A stretch of 62,135 nucleotides of DNA from JBHOQX01 sp042408595 (GCA_042408595.1 JBHOQX010000030.1:1-62135), one strand, 5' to 3'. Numbered from the stretch's first letter, positions 7,751 to 16,724 are shown. The notes: a model not told the origin generated them from the letters alone. A program made the numbers and translations.

Positions 7751-9040
7751 TCATCCGTACTGGTTCTTCAGCCAGGCCCGCCACTCCTGCTCGAACTGGG
7801 CGAAGCTGACGCCGAACGCCTGCTGAAAGGCGCGATCGTAGTCCTGCTCTTTGTCGTAGGCGCGTACGAGCGTCCAGAAGCTATCTATCCCGCCATACCG
7901 CTCGACGATGTAGCGCACGAGCGATGCGGCGTACCCGTAAGCCAGTGGCTTGAAGCTACTATCCTCGTTCGCGTAGAAATTGGTCAGGTCGCGCGGATTC
8001 AGCGGGTTCTCGGTGTCCTTGATCGGAAGCCACCTGTCGGCGCGCACCGCCTCCGGTACTCCCCAGTAGGCATCGGTCTTGTCGCCCTGTGCGACGTACT
8101 CCGCTAACCCTTCCGACATCCAGTCGGTCATGCGGGCGATCGGGACGAATGCCTTGTCGTTGACAAGGTGGGTATATTCATGCGTCAGGGTCGGCAGCAG
8201 GTCGGCCTGCCAGCCATCGTCAGCCTTGTAGCCACCGAACAGATACGTCCCCGGCGTATAAATATAGATGCGCGGCGGCAGACCGGCGCGGCTACCGCGA
8301 TCGTAGTAGGCCGCCGCATTCGGCGATCCGCCTGGCTGGAGCCCATACGATGGCATGACATAGACCAGCGCCTTCTCCGATGGCAGTTTGCCCAGCTTCG
8401 CTTTGACCGTGTCGCGTGCCTGTTCCATCAGCCGCTCGATCTCGCGGTTGACATCATCGGCCCACGGGTAGGTGTAGTAGGTGAAATTCTCGCTTTGGGT
8501 CGTCTGGCGCTTGCCAAGCTCGGCCTCGGTCGGCTCGGTGATCACCAGTCGGTCCCCCTCGAGACGCATCGGCCAATCGTAGGCGATCTCTCCGGCGCGG
8601 ATGTGGGCGATAAACAGATCGCCCCGGCTCGTCACGCGTTGGACGATGGCGCCATCGCGCAATCGTCCGAGCCCATAGCGGAACCGGGTCTCGACCAGCC
8701 GCCGGAAGGGTGGGTTGCGCTGATCGACAGCCTGGCGCAGCAGCTCGGCGTCGCCGCTGGCGAAGGCGCGGGCGTACAGGTCCACGGTTGCCTGTGCGCG
8801 CTGTTTCAGCTCCTCCGGCGCAAGTCCGGCGGGCGCAGCGGTCGGCAGCGGCGTGGTAGCGGCGGGCGCAGTGGTTGGCTGCGGGGTCGCCTGTGCGGCC
8901 GGTGCGGTCGTCGGCTGCACCGTCGGGGCAGCGGTCGGCTGGGCCGCAGGGGTCGGGCCGCCACAGGCGGCAAGCGCTGCGGCCAGCAACGCACCGGGTA
9001 TCAGGATTGCAAGAGACCGGGTTCCGAGATGCTGAGCCAT
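7751..9040 (-). CDS. Secreted lipoprotein with MA-type (HExxH) metallopeptidase domain
   Basis: 429 residues. A signal peptide with lipobox LAAC (Cys about 26) predicts a lipid anchor outside the membrane, followed by a low-complexity Ala/Pro/Thr linker (about 28-70). A first domain looks like a NTF2-type accumulation domain (about 75-170). The C-terminal half has the zinc motif HEYTH at 287-291 and, 18 residues on, SEGLAEY, supplying the third ligand Glu as in gluzincins of the peptidase MA family. Substrates are unknown. It is convergent with the anti-sigma gene and transcribed alone. Confidence 0.82.
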   Translation of the reverse strand: MAQHLGTRSLAILIPGALLAAALAACGGPTPAAQPTAAPTVQPTTAPAAQATPQPTTAPAATTPLPTAAPAGLAPEELKQRAQATVDLYARAFASGDAELLRQAVDQRNPPFRRLVETRFRYGLGRLRDGAIVQRVTSRGDLFIAHIRAGEIAYDWPMRLEGDRLVITEPTEAELGKRQTTQSENFTYYTYPWADDVNREIERLMEQARDTVKAKLGKLPSEKALVYVMPSYGLQPGGSPNAAAYYDRGSRAGLPPRIYIYTPGTYLFGGYKADDGWQADLLPTLTHEYTHLVNDKAFVPIARMTDWMSEGLAEYVAQGDKTDAYWGVPEAVRADRWLPIKDTENPLNPRDLTNFYANEDSSFKPLAYGYAASLVRYIVERYGGIDSFWTLVRAYDKEQDYDRAFQQAFGVSFAQFEQEWRAWLKNQYG

Positions 9041-9138
9041 GACTGATCCCTCTGAATGCAGGATGTGGTCGCGCGATCGGCGCGATGGTACCAGAGCATT
9101 TCTAGGTGATAGGTGTCGCCTTCAAGCGTTCGCTCGCA

Positions 9139-9156
9139 TGCCGCCTTCAGGCGGCA
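9139..9156. repeat. Hairpin of likely dispersed repeat
   Basis: TGCCGCC, loop TTCA, GGCGGCA. On the minus strand the surrounding DNA would read TGVPPEGGMRA, a phrase I associate from memory with dispersed intergenic repeats in Chloroflexota genomes. No second copy occurs in the window. Confidence 0.4.
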
Positions 9157-9318
9157 CTCCAGTGGGGGTTTTGTGAGATACGTCCTCTGCCGATGGGGCC
9201 GAAGGACCCGCAGCCCTCACATCTTTTCTCGTTTCGCTAGCCCCGATCGCTATCGTACCACACCTACCATACCATTGAGAAATCGGCCGCAGGACTCTCA
9301 CCAAACCTTTATGCATCC

Positions 9319-9327
9319 TGCTACAAT
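9319..9327 (+). promoter_or_regulatory. Extended -10 promoter of esterase gene
   Basis: TGCTACAAT, with the TGn extension, lies 57 bp before ATG 9384. The same nonamer occurs at 38888. Confidence 0.5.
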
Positions 9328-9383
9328 ATCCACCGCCTAGACATACGGGTGTTCTACAGCATTGCGTGGCAAGGGGTAGGTCT

Positions 9384-10595
9384 ATGGCCCTGCGTTCGAT
9401 TCCACGGGGCTTGCCGCCCGGCACGGTGCGTCTCGCCGGCGGGCTGGCCTGTCTTGGCGTCGCCGCGCTGGCGGTGCTAGAAGCGCCATCATGGTGGCTC
9501 TTTGTGCTGGCGCTCGGCGCCACGGAAGGCGGCCACATCCTGGCGTTAGCGGCGCTCGGGTTCGCCGCGCCGCTCGGCCGGCCATCGCGCGGCAGGCGGG
9601 TCGGCGTCTTCGGCCTGGCAGCGGCGCTGCTGGCGCTGAGCCCGATGATCCGGGCGGCCCGCTATGCCGCGAGTGTTCCAGCGCGGCTGGAGGCCGCGTT
9701 TGGCCCGGCGGCGCCAGGGATGGCGCGGCAGGCTCCTTTGACCGCGGCCGACCTGGTGCGCGGCGCGCCGGCGAGCGGATTCCGCCAATCGACCGTGATC
9801 TATCGTGTCGTGGATGGGGTAGAACTGCCGCTTGAACTCTACCGGCCGGCAGATGATCGCCCTCCCGCGCCTTGCGTCGTCGTGTTTCATGCCGGCGCCT
9901 GGCAAAGCGGCAGCCGGCTGGATTGCCAGGCGCTCAGCCGTTACCTGGCCGTGCGCGGCTATGTCGTCGCTTCGGTGGACTACCGGCTCCTGCCGACCTA
10001 CCGTTTTCCCGCGCCGCAGGAGGATGCCGCGGCGGCGCTCGCCTATCTGCAGGCACACGCCGGCGAGCTGGGGATCGACCCGCAGCGTTTCGTCCTGGTT
10101 GGCCGTTCGGCCGGCGGACACATCGCGCTGCTGCACGCCTACACCGCCCACGACCCGGCGATCCGGGGCGTGATCGCGCTCTACCCGCCGGTCGATATGT
10201 ATCTGGGGCACACCTACCCGTGCCGACCCCAAATTCTCGACTGCCATGCGCTCGGCGAGCAGTACCTGGGCGGCAAGCCGTACCAGGTTCCTGCGACCTA
10301 TGCCGCAGCGACGGTGACGAACCACATCGGCCCGGACACCCCGCCGACGCTCCTCATCCACGGCAGCCGCGATGAGGTGGTGGACGCGATCCACAGCCGC
10401 ATCCTGGCGGCGCAGCTGGCCCGGGCCGGGCGTCCGCATCTACTGCTGGAGCTGCCCTGGGCGACGCACGGCATGGATTATATCTTCAACGGGCCGGGTG
10501 GCCAGATCAGCACCTATGCCATCGAGTGGTTCTTGGCGTCCGTCGTCGGCGAATCAGGCAGCGTGCGCAGCGCCTCAACCGCCTGCTGCTCGTAA
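9384..10595 (+). CDS. Membrane-anchored alpha/beta-hydrolase (carboxylesterase, HSL/BD-FAE-like)
   Basis: About 403 residues. The first 110 residues contain three hydrophobic segments, probably membrane helices. The hydrolase domain begins near 135: an oxyanion block VVFHAGAW in place of HGGG, YVVASVDYRLLPTYRFPA, the nucleophile elbow GRSAGG, the Asp in HGSRDEVVD and the His in ATHGMDY complete a Ser-Asp-His triad. The domain architecture resembles esterases of the acetyl-hydrolase group. ATG 9384 follows AGGGG; a GTG at 9366 would add six residues. Its last 27 codons overlap the convergent PRC-barrel relic, and the sequence after WFLAS looks non-conserved. Confidence 0.82.
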   Translation: MALRSIPRGLPPGTVRLAGGLACLGVAALAVLEAPSWWLFVLALGATEGGHILALAALGFAAPLGRPSRGRRVGVFGLAAALLALSPMIRAARYAASVPARLEAAFGPAAPGMARQAPLTAADLVRGAPASGFRQSTVIYRVVDGVELPLELYRPADDRPPAPCVVVFHAGAWQSGSRLDCQALSRYLAVRGYVVASVDYRLLPTYRFPAPQEDAAAALAYLQAHAGELGIDPQRFVLVGRSAGGHIALLHAYTAHDPAIRGVIALYPPVDMYLGHTYPCRPQILDCHALGEQYLGGKPYQVPATYAAATVTNHIGPDTPPTLLIHGSRDEVVDAIHSRILAAQLARAGRPHLLLELPWATHGMDYIFNGPGGQISTYAIEWFLASVVGESGSVRSASTACCS

Positions 10596-11047
10596 TCTGG
10601 CTCGTGCGGCAACGTGACCACCGATGCATCGGGCTGCCCTTAATCTGCACCACGGGCCTGCCCGCGGGGTTGTCTTCGAGCACCGGCCAGCGGACGTGCA
10701 GGTCGTCATCCACCTCCAGGCCACGAGCGCCCCGCCTGGCGCCGGCTTCGTCGCGCACGGGGGGTGCCGCGCCGCACCACCGCCGGATCGGCGAGCTTGT
10801 CGACCAGCGTTCCCTGGCGGGTGCGAGCCAGGTCGGGCGGCGGGGCACCAGCGATGGTTGGGGCGTCGCACTCGAGCGCCGCCTCGCCGGGGCGCAGCCA
10901 GCCGGCGGAGACGGAGCGGTCGCCATCCGCATCGATGATCAGATGGTCGAGCCGGCTGGTCGTCGGGTTGAGCACCATGCCGACAAGCGGCAGGCGCTTG
11001 CCGCCGCTGTGCAGGATGGCGCTCCCAAGCCCGCGTTCACCTCGCAT
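10514..11047 (-). pseudogene. PRC-barrel-like protein, broken by frameshifts
   Basis: Three minus-strand frames follow one another without gaps. First, about 113 codons from 11047 resemble a PRC-barrel (GGKRLPLVGMVLNPTTSRLD, a DHLIIDADGDRSV segment, WLRPGE). Then another frame reads LEVDDDLHVRWPVLEDNPAG around 10700-10640. A third, from about 10618, reads VTLPHEPDYEQQAVEALRTL and stops at 10514. Two frameshifts would have to be repaired to give one product of about 175 residues. It is either a decayed gene or assembly error. It overlaps the esterase 3' end by 82 bp. The family call rests on the first segment only. Confidence 0.45.
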
Positions 11048-11144
11048 GGTGACCGCCTGCTACCCGGTCAAACCGTCCTGCGCCTCCTGGCCTCCGCTGC
11101 GTGGCACAAGATAGGCCATGCGCAGGACCGCGCCCGGCACGCGG

Positions 11145-11150
11145 TATAAT
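11145..11150 (+). promoter_or_regulatory. -10 box of MFS gene, probably leaderless
   Basis: Perfect TATAAT with only six bases before the ATG at 11157. A start point 7 bp after the -10 box would be the A of the ATG itself. There is no Shine-Dalgarno sequence. No clear -35 is seen. Confidence 0.55.
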
Positions 11151-11156
11151 GCGTGC

Positions 11157-12431
11157 ATGCAGTTTCGTACCGTCCTGCAGCGCGGCAGCCGTGCGGTCCG
11201 CGACTTCGCCCGCCCCGCCAGCATCGAACAGCAGAACGTTCGCAGTGTGCTGATCGACGGCGCAGGGGTCGGCCTCGTCGCCGGGGTGTCCACCTTTCTG
11301 CCGGTCTTTCTGGCGCGGCTCGGCGCATCGCCGTTCACCGTGGCACTGCTCACGGCGATGCCGGCGGTCACCGGGATTCTCCTGGCGATCCCGGTTGGGC
11401 GCTTCCTGGAGCGGCAGCCGAATGTCGTGCCCTGGTACTCGCGCTCGCGGATCTGGGTGCAGGGCTCGGTCGCGCTCACCGGCCTGGTGCCGTTCTTCTT
11501 CCCGCAGGCGTTCGCGTCGATTCCGATCATCATCATCTGGGCGATCGCCACGGTGCCGCAGACGGTCGTCAATATCGCGTTCACGGTGGTGATGGGCGCG
11601 GTCGCCGGGCCGCGCGGGCGCTACTATCTGATGAGCCGGCGCTGGTCGATCATCGGGGCGACCTCCGCAGCGACGGTGGCGGTCGTCGGGGCGGCGCTCG
11701 ACCAGGTGCGCTTCCCGCTCAACTACCAGCTCGTCTTTATCGCCTCGTTCATCGGTGGGATGCTCAGCTACGTCTTCTCGAGCCGCATCAGCATCCCCGA
11801 CAACGATCCGACGCCACCCGAGACAGCCGCTGCACGCCCGTGGCGGGAGCGCCTGGCCGATACCGCCGCGGCGCTGCGCGAGAACGGGGCGTTCAGCCGC
11901 TTCCTCGGCAGCCAGTTCGTCTTCCGCTGCGGCCTGACGATGACACTGCCGCTGTTTCCGCTCTACTGGGTACGCGAGGTCCATGCGTCGGATTTCTGGA
12001 TCGGCCTGATCAATACTGTCAACAGCGGCGTGCTGCTCGTCGCCTATTTTCTGTGGGCTGTGATCTCGCGTCAGCGCGGCAACGTTGTCGTGCTGCGGGC
12101 GAGCAGCCTCGGTCTGGTCTTCTACCCCCTCTTCACGGGGTTGACGCACGACGTCTGGCCGCTCGTCATCTACGCGGCGTTCGCTGGGGTCTTCGCTGCC
12201 GGGATCGACCTGGTGCTGTTCGATATCCTGCTGGGCACGTGTCCGCAGGAGCATACCGCCTCCTATGTCGCGCTCTATCAGTTGACGATCTATGTCGCCA
12301 CGCTGGTGGCTCCGCTGGCCGGCACGGCGCTGGCCCAGGCGGTTGGCTACGCGCCGGCGCTCTTCCTGGCGGCCGGGCTGCGCTTCGCCGGCTTTCTGCT
12401 GTTTGTACTCCTGGGCGTGGGAAAGAAGTGA
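11157..12431 (+). CDS. Major facilitator superfamily transporter
   Basis: 424 residues with about twelve hydrophobic segments in two halves split by a cytoplasmic loop (about 210-255, charged, with PWRERLADTAAALREN). The segment VGRFLERQPNVVPWYSRSR between helices 2 and 3 matches the MFS loop position but not a strong GxxxDRxGRR motif. The substrate is unknown. The start chosen is the ATG immediately after the -10 box, because upstream codons would precede the promoter. It lies upstream of the MaoC pair, in the same direction, with a 78-bp gap that may contain its own promoter. Confidence 0.85.
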   Translation: MQFRTVLQRGSRAVRDFARPASIEQQNVRSVLIDGAGVGLVAGVSTFLPVFLARLGASPFTVALLTAMPAVTGILLAIPVGRFLERQPNVVPWYSRSRIWVQGSVALTGLVPFFFPQAFASIPIIIIWAIATVPQTVVNIAFTVVMGAVAGPRGRYYLMSRRWSIIGATSAATVAVVGAALDQVRFPLNYQLVFIASFIGGMLSYVFSSRISIPDNDPTPPETAAARPWRERLADTAAALRENGAFSRFLGSQFVFRCGLTMTLPLFPLYWVREVHASDFWIGLINTVNSGVLLVAYFLWAVISRQRGNVVVLRASSLGLVFYPLFTGLTHDVWPLVIYAAFAGVFAAGIDLVLFDILLGTCPQEHTASYVALYQLTIYVATLVAPLAGTALAQAVGYAPALFLAAGLRFAGFLLFVLLGVGKK

Positions 12432-12509
12432 TGAGCCGCACGAGATCGTTTTTCTCCTGCGATTCTGGTGTACTATATGCGCGATACGTTGTATCAGACG
12501 AGGCACGCC

Positions 12510-12953
12510 ATGATCGACCCGGCGATTGTCGGAACGACCTTTCCACCCTTTCAGTACGCGGTGGAGCGCAGCAAGATCCGCGAGCTTGCCGCAGCCCTGG
12601 GCGATCCGAACCCGATCTACCGCGATGTCGAGGCCGCCCGCGCCGCCGGCTATCCCGACCTGCCGGCCCCGCCGACCCTGCCGACACTCTTCAGCTTCTG
12701 GGCCGAGCCGCCGCTGCTCAGCCGGCTGGAGACGCTGGGCGTGGACCTGCCGCGGGTGCTGCACGGCGAAGAGGAGTATGAATACCGCCGCCCGGTCTAC
12801 GCCGGCGACACCATCACCGGCACCATGACTGTCACCAATGTACGCGCCCGGCGCGGGATGGAGTTTCTCTCGCTGGAGACGACGTATGTGAATCAGCACG
12901 GCGAAACGGTCGTGATCGCGCGGACGCTGATGATTGTGCGGGCGGTTGCATAA
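12510..12953 (+). CDS. MaoC-like hotdog protein without catalytic His, HadA-like subunit
   Basis: 147 residues, a single hotdog domain of the MaoC N-terminal (FAS1 dehydratase region) family. The hydratase-2 motif position reads GDPNPIYRD: the Asp remains but the catalytic His is Tyr. That is the pattern of the non-catalytic partner (HadA/HadC) in split (3R)-hydroxyacyl dehydratases. The sequence VLHGEEEYEYRRPVYAGDTI fits the same family. The active partner is probably the next gene, 87 bp downstream. Together they would hydrate or dehydrate acyl-CoA or acyl-ACP. ATG 12510 is the first start in frame with the domain. Confidence 0.82.
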   Translation: MIDPAIVGTTFPPFQYAVERSKIRELAAALGDPNPIYRDVEAARAAGYPDLPAPPTLPTLFSFWAEPPLLSRLETLGVDLPRVLHGEEEYEYRRPVYAGDTITGTMTVTNVRARRGMEFLSLETTYVNQHGETVVIARTLMIVRAVA

Positions 12954-13040
12954 AGGGCCGGAGCGTCAGATGTTGGACGGACGCATTCGTCGCGCTGACG
13001 GTCTGATAGCTAACCGTTAGACGGCTCCCAGGAGCATCCG

Positions 13041-13466
13041 ATGCCCCTTCTTTATGAAGATCTTGAGATCGGACAGGCGCTGCCGGCGCTGACGGCCGGC
13101 CCGCTGACACACAACCAGTTCGTGCGCTACGCCGGCGCGTCCGGCGATTTCAACCCCCTGCATACCGACCCGGCGTTCGCCCGGGCCGCCGGGCTGGATG
13201 GGGTGATCGCCCACGGCATGCTGGTGATGGGGATCGCCGGGCGGCTGCTGAGCGATGCGTTCGGCCCGGAGGCGCTGCGGCGCTTCGGGGTGCGCTTCAA
13301 GGGCATGACCCGCCCCGGCGACACGCTGACTGTCACCGCGCTGGTGAAAGAGAAGCTGGAGGTCGCGGGCGAGGCGCGCGTCCGCGGCGAGATCCAGGCC
13401 GCCGACCAGTCAGGTGAGGTCAAGCTGGCTGGTGTCTTCGAAGTGGCGCCACGCCGGCGGGCGTAG
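13041..13466 (+). CDS. MaoC-like (R)-specific hydratase/dehydratase, catalytic HadB-like subunit
   Basis: 141 residues with one hotdog fold. It contains the complete hydratase-2 motif ASGDFNPLHTDP with catalytic Asp and His, followed by GLDGVIAHGMLVMGIAG, almost the same as HadB of mycobacteria. It catalyses reversible hydration of enoyl-CoA/ACP to the (3R)-hydroxy form, most likely as a heterodimer with the preceding protein. CCAGGAG lies 8 bp before the ATG. Downstream, 72 bp away, is an acyl-CoA dehydrogenase, which points to fatty-acid or polyketide-like acyl-chain metabolism. Confidence 0.88.
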   Translation: MPLLYEDLEIGQALPALTAGPLTHNQFVRYAGASGDFNPLHTDPAFARAAGLDGVIAHGMLVMGIAGRLLSDAFGPEALRRFGVRFKGMTRPGDTLTVTALVKEKLEVAGEARVRGEIQAADQSGEVKLAGVFEVAPRRRA

Positions 13467-13538
13467 TTGGTGGCGTGTATGGGTCCAACTGTCGCGTTGG
13501 GTGGCTCCCTCGCGCTGCACACTGAATGCTGAACAAGC

Positions 13539-14696
13539 ATGGATTTTGGCTTCACACCCGAGCAGGAGGCGCTGCGCGCCGAGATCCGCGCCGAGCTGGC
13601 CGGGCCGCGCGCTCAGGCGTTGCTGGCAGAGTTGCGCCGCCGGCCGCTCGGCGCGGAGCGCCACTCGCCGGAGCTGTATCGCCTGCTGGCCGAGCGCGGC
13701 TGGCTGGCGATCCACTGGCCGACGGCCTATGGCGGCGGCGGCAGGAGCGAGATCGAGGCCGGGATCGTTGTCGAGGAGGCCGTGCAAGCCGGCGTGCCGA
13801 TGTTCGCCTATGGCCTGACGGTCAGCATCTTCGGCGCGTTCCTGCTGCTCGCCGGCACCGAGGCGCAGAAGCAGCGCTTCCTCCCGCCGATCGCCCGCGG
13901 CGAGCTGATCTGCAACATCCTCTATACCGAGCCGGACGCCGGCTCCGATCTGGCCGCGCTGCGGACCCGCGCCACGCCCGACGGCGACGGCTTCCGTATC
14001 AGCGGCACAAAAATCTTCAACTCGGTCGGCCATCTCGCCGGCTACGGCCTGGTTGCCGCCCGCAGCGACCCGGACGCGGCGCGCTACAAGGGCATCTCAC
14101 TGTTCCTCGTGCCGATGCGCGACCCGCGGGTGCGGGTGAATCCGATGCGCACCATGGCCGACGAGCCCTTCAACGAGGTCGTGCTGGATGAAGTGTTTGT
14201 CCCGGCGGATCATCTCGTCGGCCCGTTGCACGGCGGCTGGCCGCTGCTGAACCAGGCGCTGGCGGTGGAGCGCAACGGCCTGCTGATCGCCGCCGAAGCC
14301 GGGCGTTGGCTGGCGCTGCTCGTCGCGCACCTGCGCGCCACGGGCCGCCTGAATGATCCGGCGGTGCGGCAGCGCGTCGGCGCACTGATGGAAGAAACGG
14401 CGGCGGCGCGGCTGCTGGCCTGGCGGGTGGTCGGCTTACAGGCCCAGGGCGTGGTGGACGATGTGCGCGCGGCGATGGCCAAGTGGTATGCTGGCGAGCT
14501 GGCGAAGCGGCTGACACACGCCGCCGGCGACCTGCTCGGGCTGCCGGCCGGGCTCAATCGCCTCGATCCGGCGGCCCCGCTCGATGGCGAGTTGGAGGCG
14601 GCCCACCGCTGGGCACCGGCCTGGGGCATCGCCGCCGGCACGAGTGAGATCATGCTCTATCTGATCGCCGCGCGGGCGCTCGGCGCGGGGCGATAG
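13539..14696 (+). CDS. Acyl-CoA dehydrogenase
   Basis: 385 residues. The N-terminal helical domain is followed by FAD/substrate motifs LICNILYTEPDAGSDLAALR and ISGTKIFNSVGHLAGYG, and the C-terminal helical bundle ends WGIAAGTSEIMLYLIAARAL. The usual IYEGT catalytic motif reads AAGTSEI, so the base is not at the medium-chain position; FadE-type enzymes that act as heterotetramers or put the Glu elsewhere look like this. It probably belongs with the two MaoC genes upstream and possibly pairs with the degenerate dehydrogenase at 16725. ATG follows a short 72-bp gap without a strong ribosome site. Confidence 0.88.
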   Translation: MDFGFTPEQEALRAEIRAELAGPRAQALLAELRRRPLGAERHSPELYRLLAERGWLAIHWPTAYGGGGRSEIEAGIVVEEAVQAGVPMFAYGLTVSIFGAFLLLAGTEAQKQRFLPPIARGELICNILYTEPDAGSDLAALRTRATPDGDGFRISGTKIFNSVGHLAGYGLVAARSDPDAARYKGISLFLVPMRDPRVRVNPMRTMADEPFNEVVLDEVFVPADHLVGPLHGGWPLLNQALAVERNGLLIAAEAGRWLALLVAHLRATGRLNDPAVRQRVGALMEETAAARLLAWRVVGLQAQGVVDDVRAAMAKWYAGELAKRLTHAAGDLLGLPAGLNRLDPAAPLDGELEAAHRWAPAWGIAAGTSEIMLYLIAARALGAGR

Positions 14697-14739
14697 ACCT
14701 CTTTACAGCGGACACCGTTCGCGAGCGCCACACGAGCCA

Positions 14740-14783
14740 GGGGAAAATTCCCCTCAACCGAACGGCCGTTTTATGCGTATAAT
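14740..14783 (+). promoter_or_regulatory. Promoter region of Bax-inhibitor gene
   Basis: TATAAT at 14778-14783, 39 bp before the ATG. The palindrome GGGGAAAATTCCCC at 14740-14753 lies at about the -35 to -45 region and could bind a regulator. No -35 hexamer is evident. Confidence 0.5.
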
Positions 14784-14822
14784 AACTGTGGATTACATCC
14801 AAACCAAGGGAGGAGGAGGGAT

Positions 14823-15521
14823 ATGTCATACCTACCGACGACGTCGGCCCAGACGACCGCGCTGCAGCGTGGCGTGATGAGCCAGATCTACCTGTGGATG
14901 ACGGCAGGCCTGCTGGTGACCGGCGCGGTTGCGTCCTGGACGGCTACTTCGCCGGGGATGATCAACCTGATTTACGGCAACCCGTTCATGATCTGGGTGC
15001 TGCTGATCGGGCAGATCGTCATGGTGGTCGCGCTGGGCGCCGGGATCATGCGGCTCTCGACCGGCGTCGCGACGGCCCTGTTCCTGGCGTACGCCGCCCT
15101 GAACGGGCTGACGCTCTCGTCGATCTTTCTGGTCTACAGCCAGGAGTCGATCGCGCAGACATTCTTCGTCACCGCCGGCACGTTCGGCGCGATGAGCCTG
15201 GTCGGCTACTTCACCAAGGCCGATCTGAGCGGGATGGGGCGATTCCTTATCTTTGCGCTGATCGGACTGGTGATCGGCTCGATCGTCAATATCTTCTGGG
15301 CTAACTCGACGCTCTACTGGATCATCACCTACGCCGGCGTGCTGATCTTCGCCGGGCTGACGGCCTGGGATACCCAGAAGTTGAAGGTGCTGAGCCAGCA
15401 GGCGCGGGATGAACCGACCGCCCGTCGCATTGCGCTCCTCGGCGCCCTGACGCTGTATCTGGACTTCATTAACCTGTTCCTGTTCCTGCTGCGCATCTTC
15501 GGCGGCAGCCGAAACAATTAG
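14823..15521 (+). CDS. Bax inhibitor-1 / YccA family membrane protein
   Basis: 232 residues with seven hydrophobic segments and the family signature in helices 6-7: YAGVLIFAGLTAWDTQKLK, including the two acidic-pocket Asp positions (TAWD and the final YLDFINLFLFLLRIFG). Members are pH-sensitive calcium leak channels or modulators of the FtsH protease in bacteria. It has its own promoter and a strong ribosome site (GGGAGGAGGAGGG) and is a single gene. The precise role here is unknown. Confidence 0.92.
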   Translation: MSYLPTTSAQTTALQRGVMSQIYLWMTAGLLVTGAVASWTATSPGMINLIYGNPFMIWVLLIGQIVMVVALGAGIMRLSTGVATALFLAYAALNGLTLSSIFLVYSQESIAQTFFVTAGTFGAMSLVGYFTKADLSGMGRFLIFALIGLVIGSIVNIFWANSTLYWIITYAGVLIFAGLTAWDTQKLKVLSQQARDEPTARRIALLGALTLYLDFINLFLFLLRIFGGSRNN

Positions 15522-15557
15522 CGGAGGCCGTGGCGCTGCGGCTGGGGGCGCCGTCTC

Positions 15558-16667
15558 CTACGCGGCGACGACTTGGTTGCGCCCGGCGGCTTTTGCCGCG
15601 TACAGGGCGCGGTCGGCGGCGCGCAGCAGGGCGGCAGCCTGCTGATCGAGGGGGGTAGTCGCCGTGGGAACACAGCACGCCACGCCGACTGAGACCGTCG
15701 TCCGTATCGTCTCGGGCAGCCCCGCGAACGCCGCACGCCACTGCTCCGCCCGGTCCTGCGCTGTGGCGAGCGGCGTACCCGGCAGCACCACGACAAATTC
15801 TTCGCCGCCGTACCGACATGCCGCGTCGCTCGCGCGCGTCTCGCGGCACAGCACTTCCGCCAGCCGGCGCAGGAGCGCATCGCCCGCCTGGTGGCCGTGG
15901 GTGTCGTTCAGGGCCTTGAAATTGTCCACATCCAGGATCACCAGGCTTACCGGCTGGCCATCGCGAGCGGCGCGTGCCAGTTCGCGGACCAGCGTCTCCT
16001 CCAGGTAGCGCCGGTTAAACAGGTCGGTCAGCGGATCGCGGATAGCCTGCTCGCGGAGCGCTGCCTGCACTTGCTCGGCCTCGGCGCGCCGCGCCTGCAA
16101 CTGCTTGTTGGCCGCCCGGAGCGCCTGCTCGGCGGCGTGCCGTTCCGTCACGTCCCGCAGCAGAACGGCCCACGCGGCCTGGCTGTCGAGCGGCACGGCG
16201 CGGCCCTCGATCACCCGTGCAGGCGCCCCGGGCCCATGTATCTCGATCTCCCCCGCCCGCTGACCTCGGCACGCAGCCGCCAGCGCCGGCCAGGCGGCCA
16301 GAGCGGCTTCGGCATGGTGCCCGATGAGTGCGGCAGACGAGGCACCGAGCAGCGCCAGCGCCGCCGGGTTCGCATCCGCCAGGCGACCCGACGCGTCAAT
16401 CACCAGCACCCCGTCGCTTAGCTCGTCGAAGAGCCGGTGGCGTGCGCACAGCGTTCGGCGCCGCCACCGTCCGACCGAATCCAGCAGCCCAGTGATCGCG
16501 TCGGCGACCGTCCAAGCAGCTGGCGGCGCGCCGGGCGTCCGTCCATACCTCAGCACAGCCGCCAGCAACGCGCCGGCGGCAACAACAAACAGCAGTGGCA
16601 ATGTAAAACCCGGTGGTTGCAACATCATCATCACGAATGTCATCAGCGCATGGCCGCCAATAGCCAT
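15558..16667 (-). CDS. Membrane-anchored PAS-GGDEF diguanylate cyclase
   Basis: Makes cyclic di-GMP from GTP. 369 residues: one or two N-terminal hydrophobic segments (about 8-40), a PAS domain (about 78-185, with LSDGVLVIDASGRL), a coiled linker, then a GGDEF domain (about 205-365). The active-site loop is GGEEF at 287-291, so catalysis is expected, and the inhibitory site RASD (RxxD) is five residues before it, so product feedback is likely. IRDPLTDLFNRRYLEE marks the domain start. It is convergent with the Bax-inhibitor gene and divergent from an acyl-CoA dehydrogenase. No phosphodiesterase is nearby. Confidence 0.9.
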   Translation of the reverse strand: MAIGGHALMTFVMMMLQPPGFTLPLLFVVAAGALLAAVLRYGRTPGAPPAAWTVADAITGLLDSVGRWRRRTLCARHRLFDELSDGVLVIDASGRLADANPAALALLGASSAALIGHHAEAALAAWPALAAACRGQRAGEIEIHGPGAPARVIEGRAVPLDSQAAWAVLLRDVTERHAAEQALRAANKQLQARRAEAEQVQAALREQAIRDPLTDLFNRRYLEETLVRELARAARDGQPVSLVILDVDNFKALNDTHGHQAGDALLRRLAEVLCRETRASDAACRYGGEEFVVVLPGTPLATAQDRAEQWRAAFAGLPETIRTTVSVGVACCVPTATTPLDQQAAALLRAADRALYAAKAAGRNQVVAA

Positions 16668-16673
16668 ATCGGC

Positions 16674-16679
16674 TATACT
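16674..16679 (+). promoter_or_regulatory. -10 box upstream of acyl-CoA dehydrogenase-like gene
   Basis: TATACT 45 bp before ATG 16725, in the 57-bp divergent space. -35 not clear. Confidence 0.4.
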
Positions 16680-16724
16680 GTACGCTGTTTCCCGGCGCTC
16701 GTTTCACGGAAACAGAGGGCGGAG

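Larger units (their letters stand above)
9041..9383. other. Divergent intergenic region with hairpin and promoter
   Basis: 343 bp between the lipoprotein gene and the esterase. It holds the small hairpin at 9139-9156 and the extended -10 at 9319-9327. Stretch 9165-9260 shows nothing recognisable. Confidence 0.6.

Noticed and set aside
11037..12899. 620-codon minus-strand frame over the MFS and MaoC genes
   Set aside because: Arg/Asp/Gly-rich, no motifs, fully overlapped by the well-supported MFS and MaoC genes.
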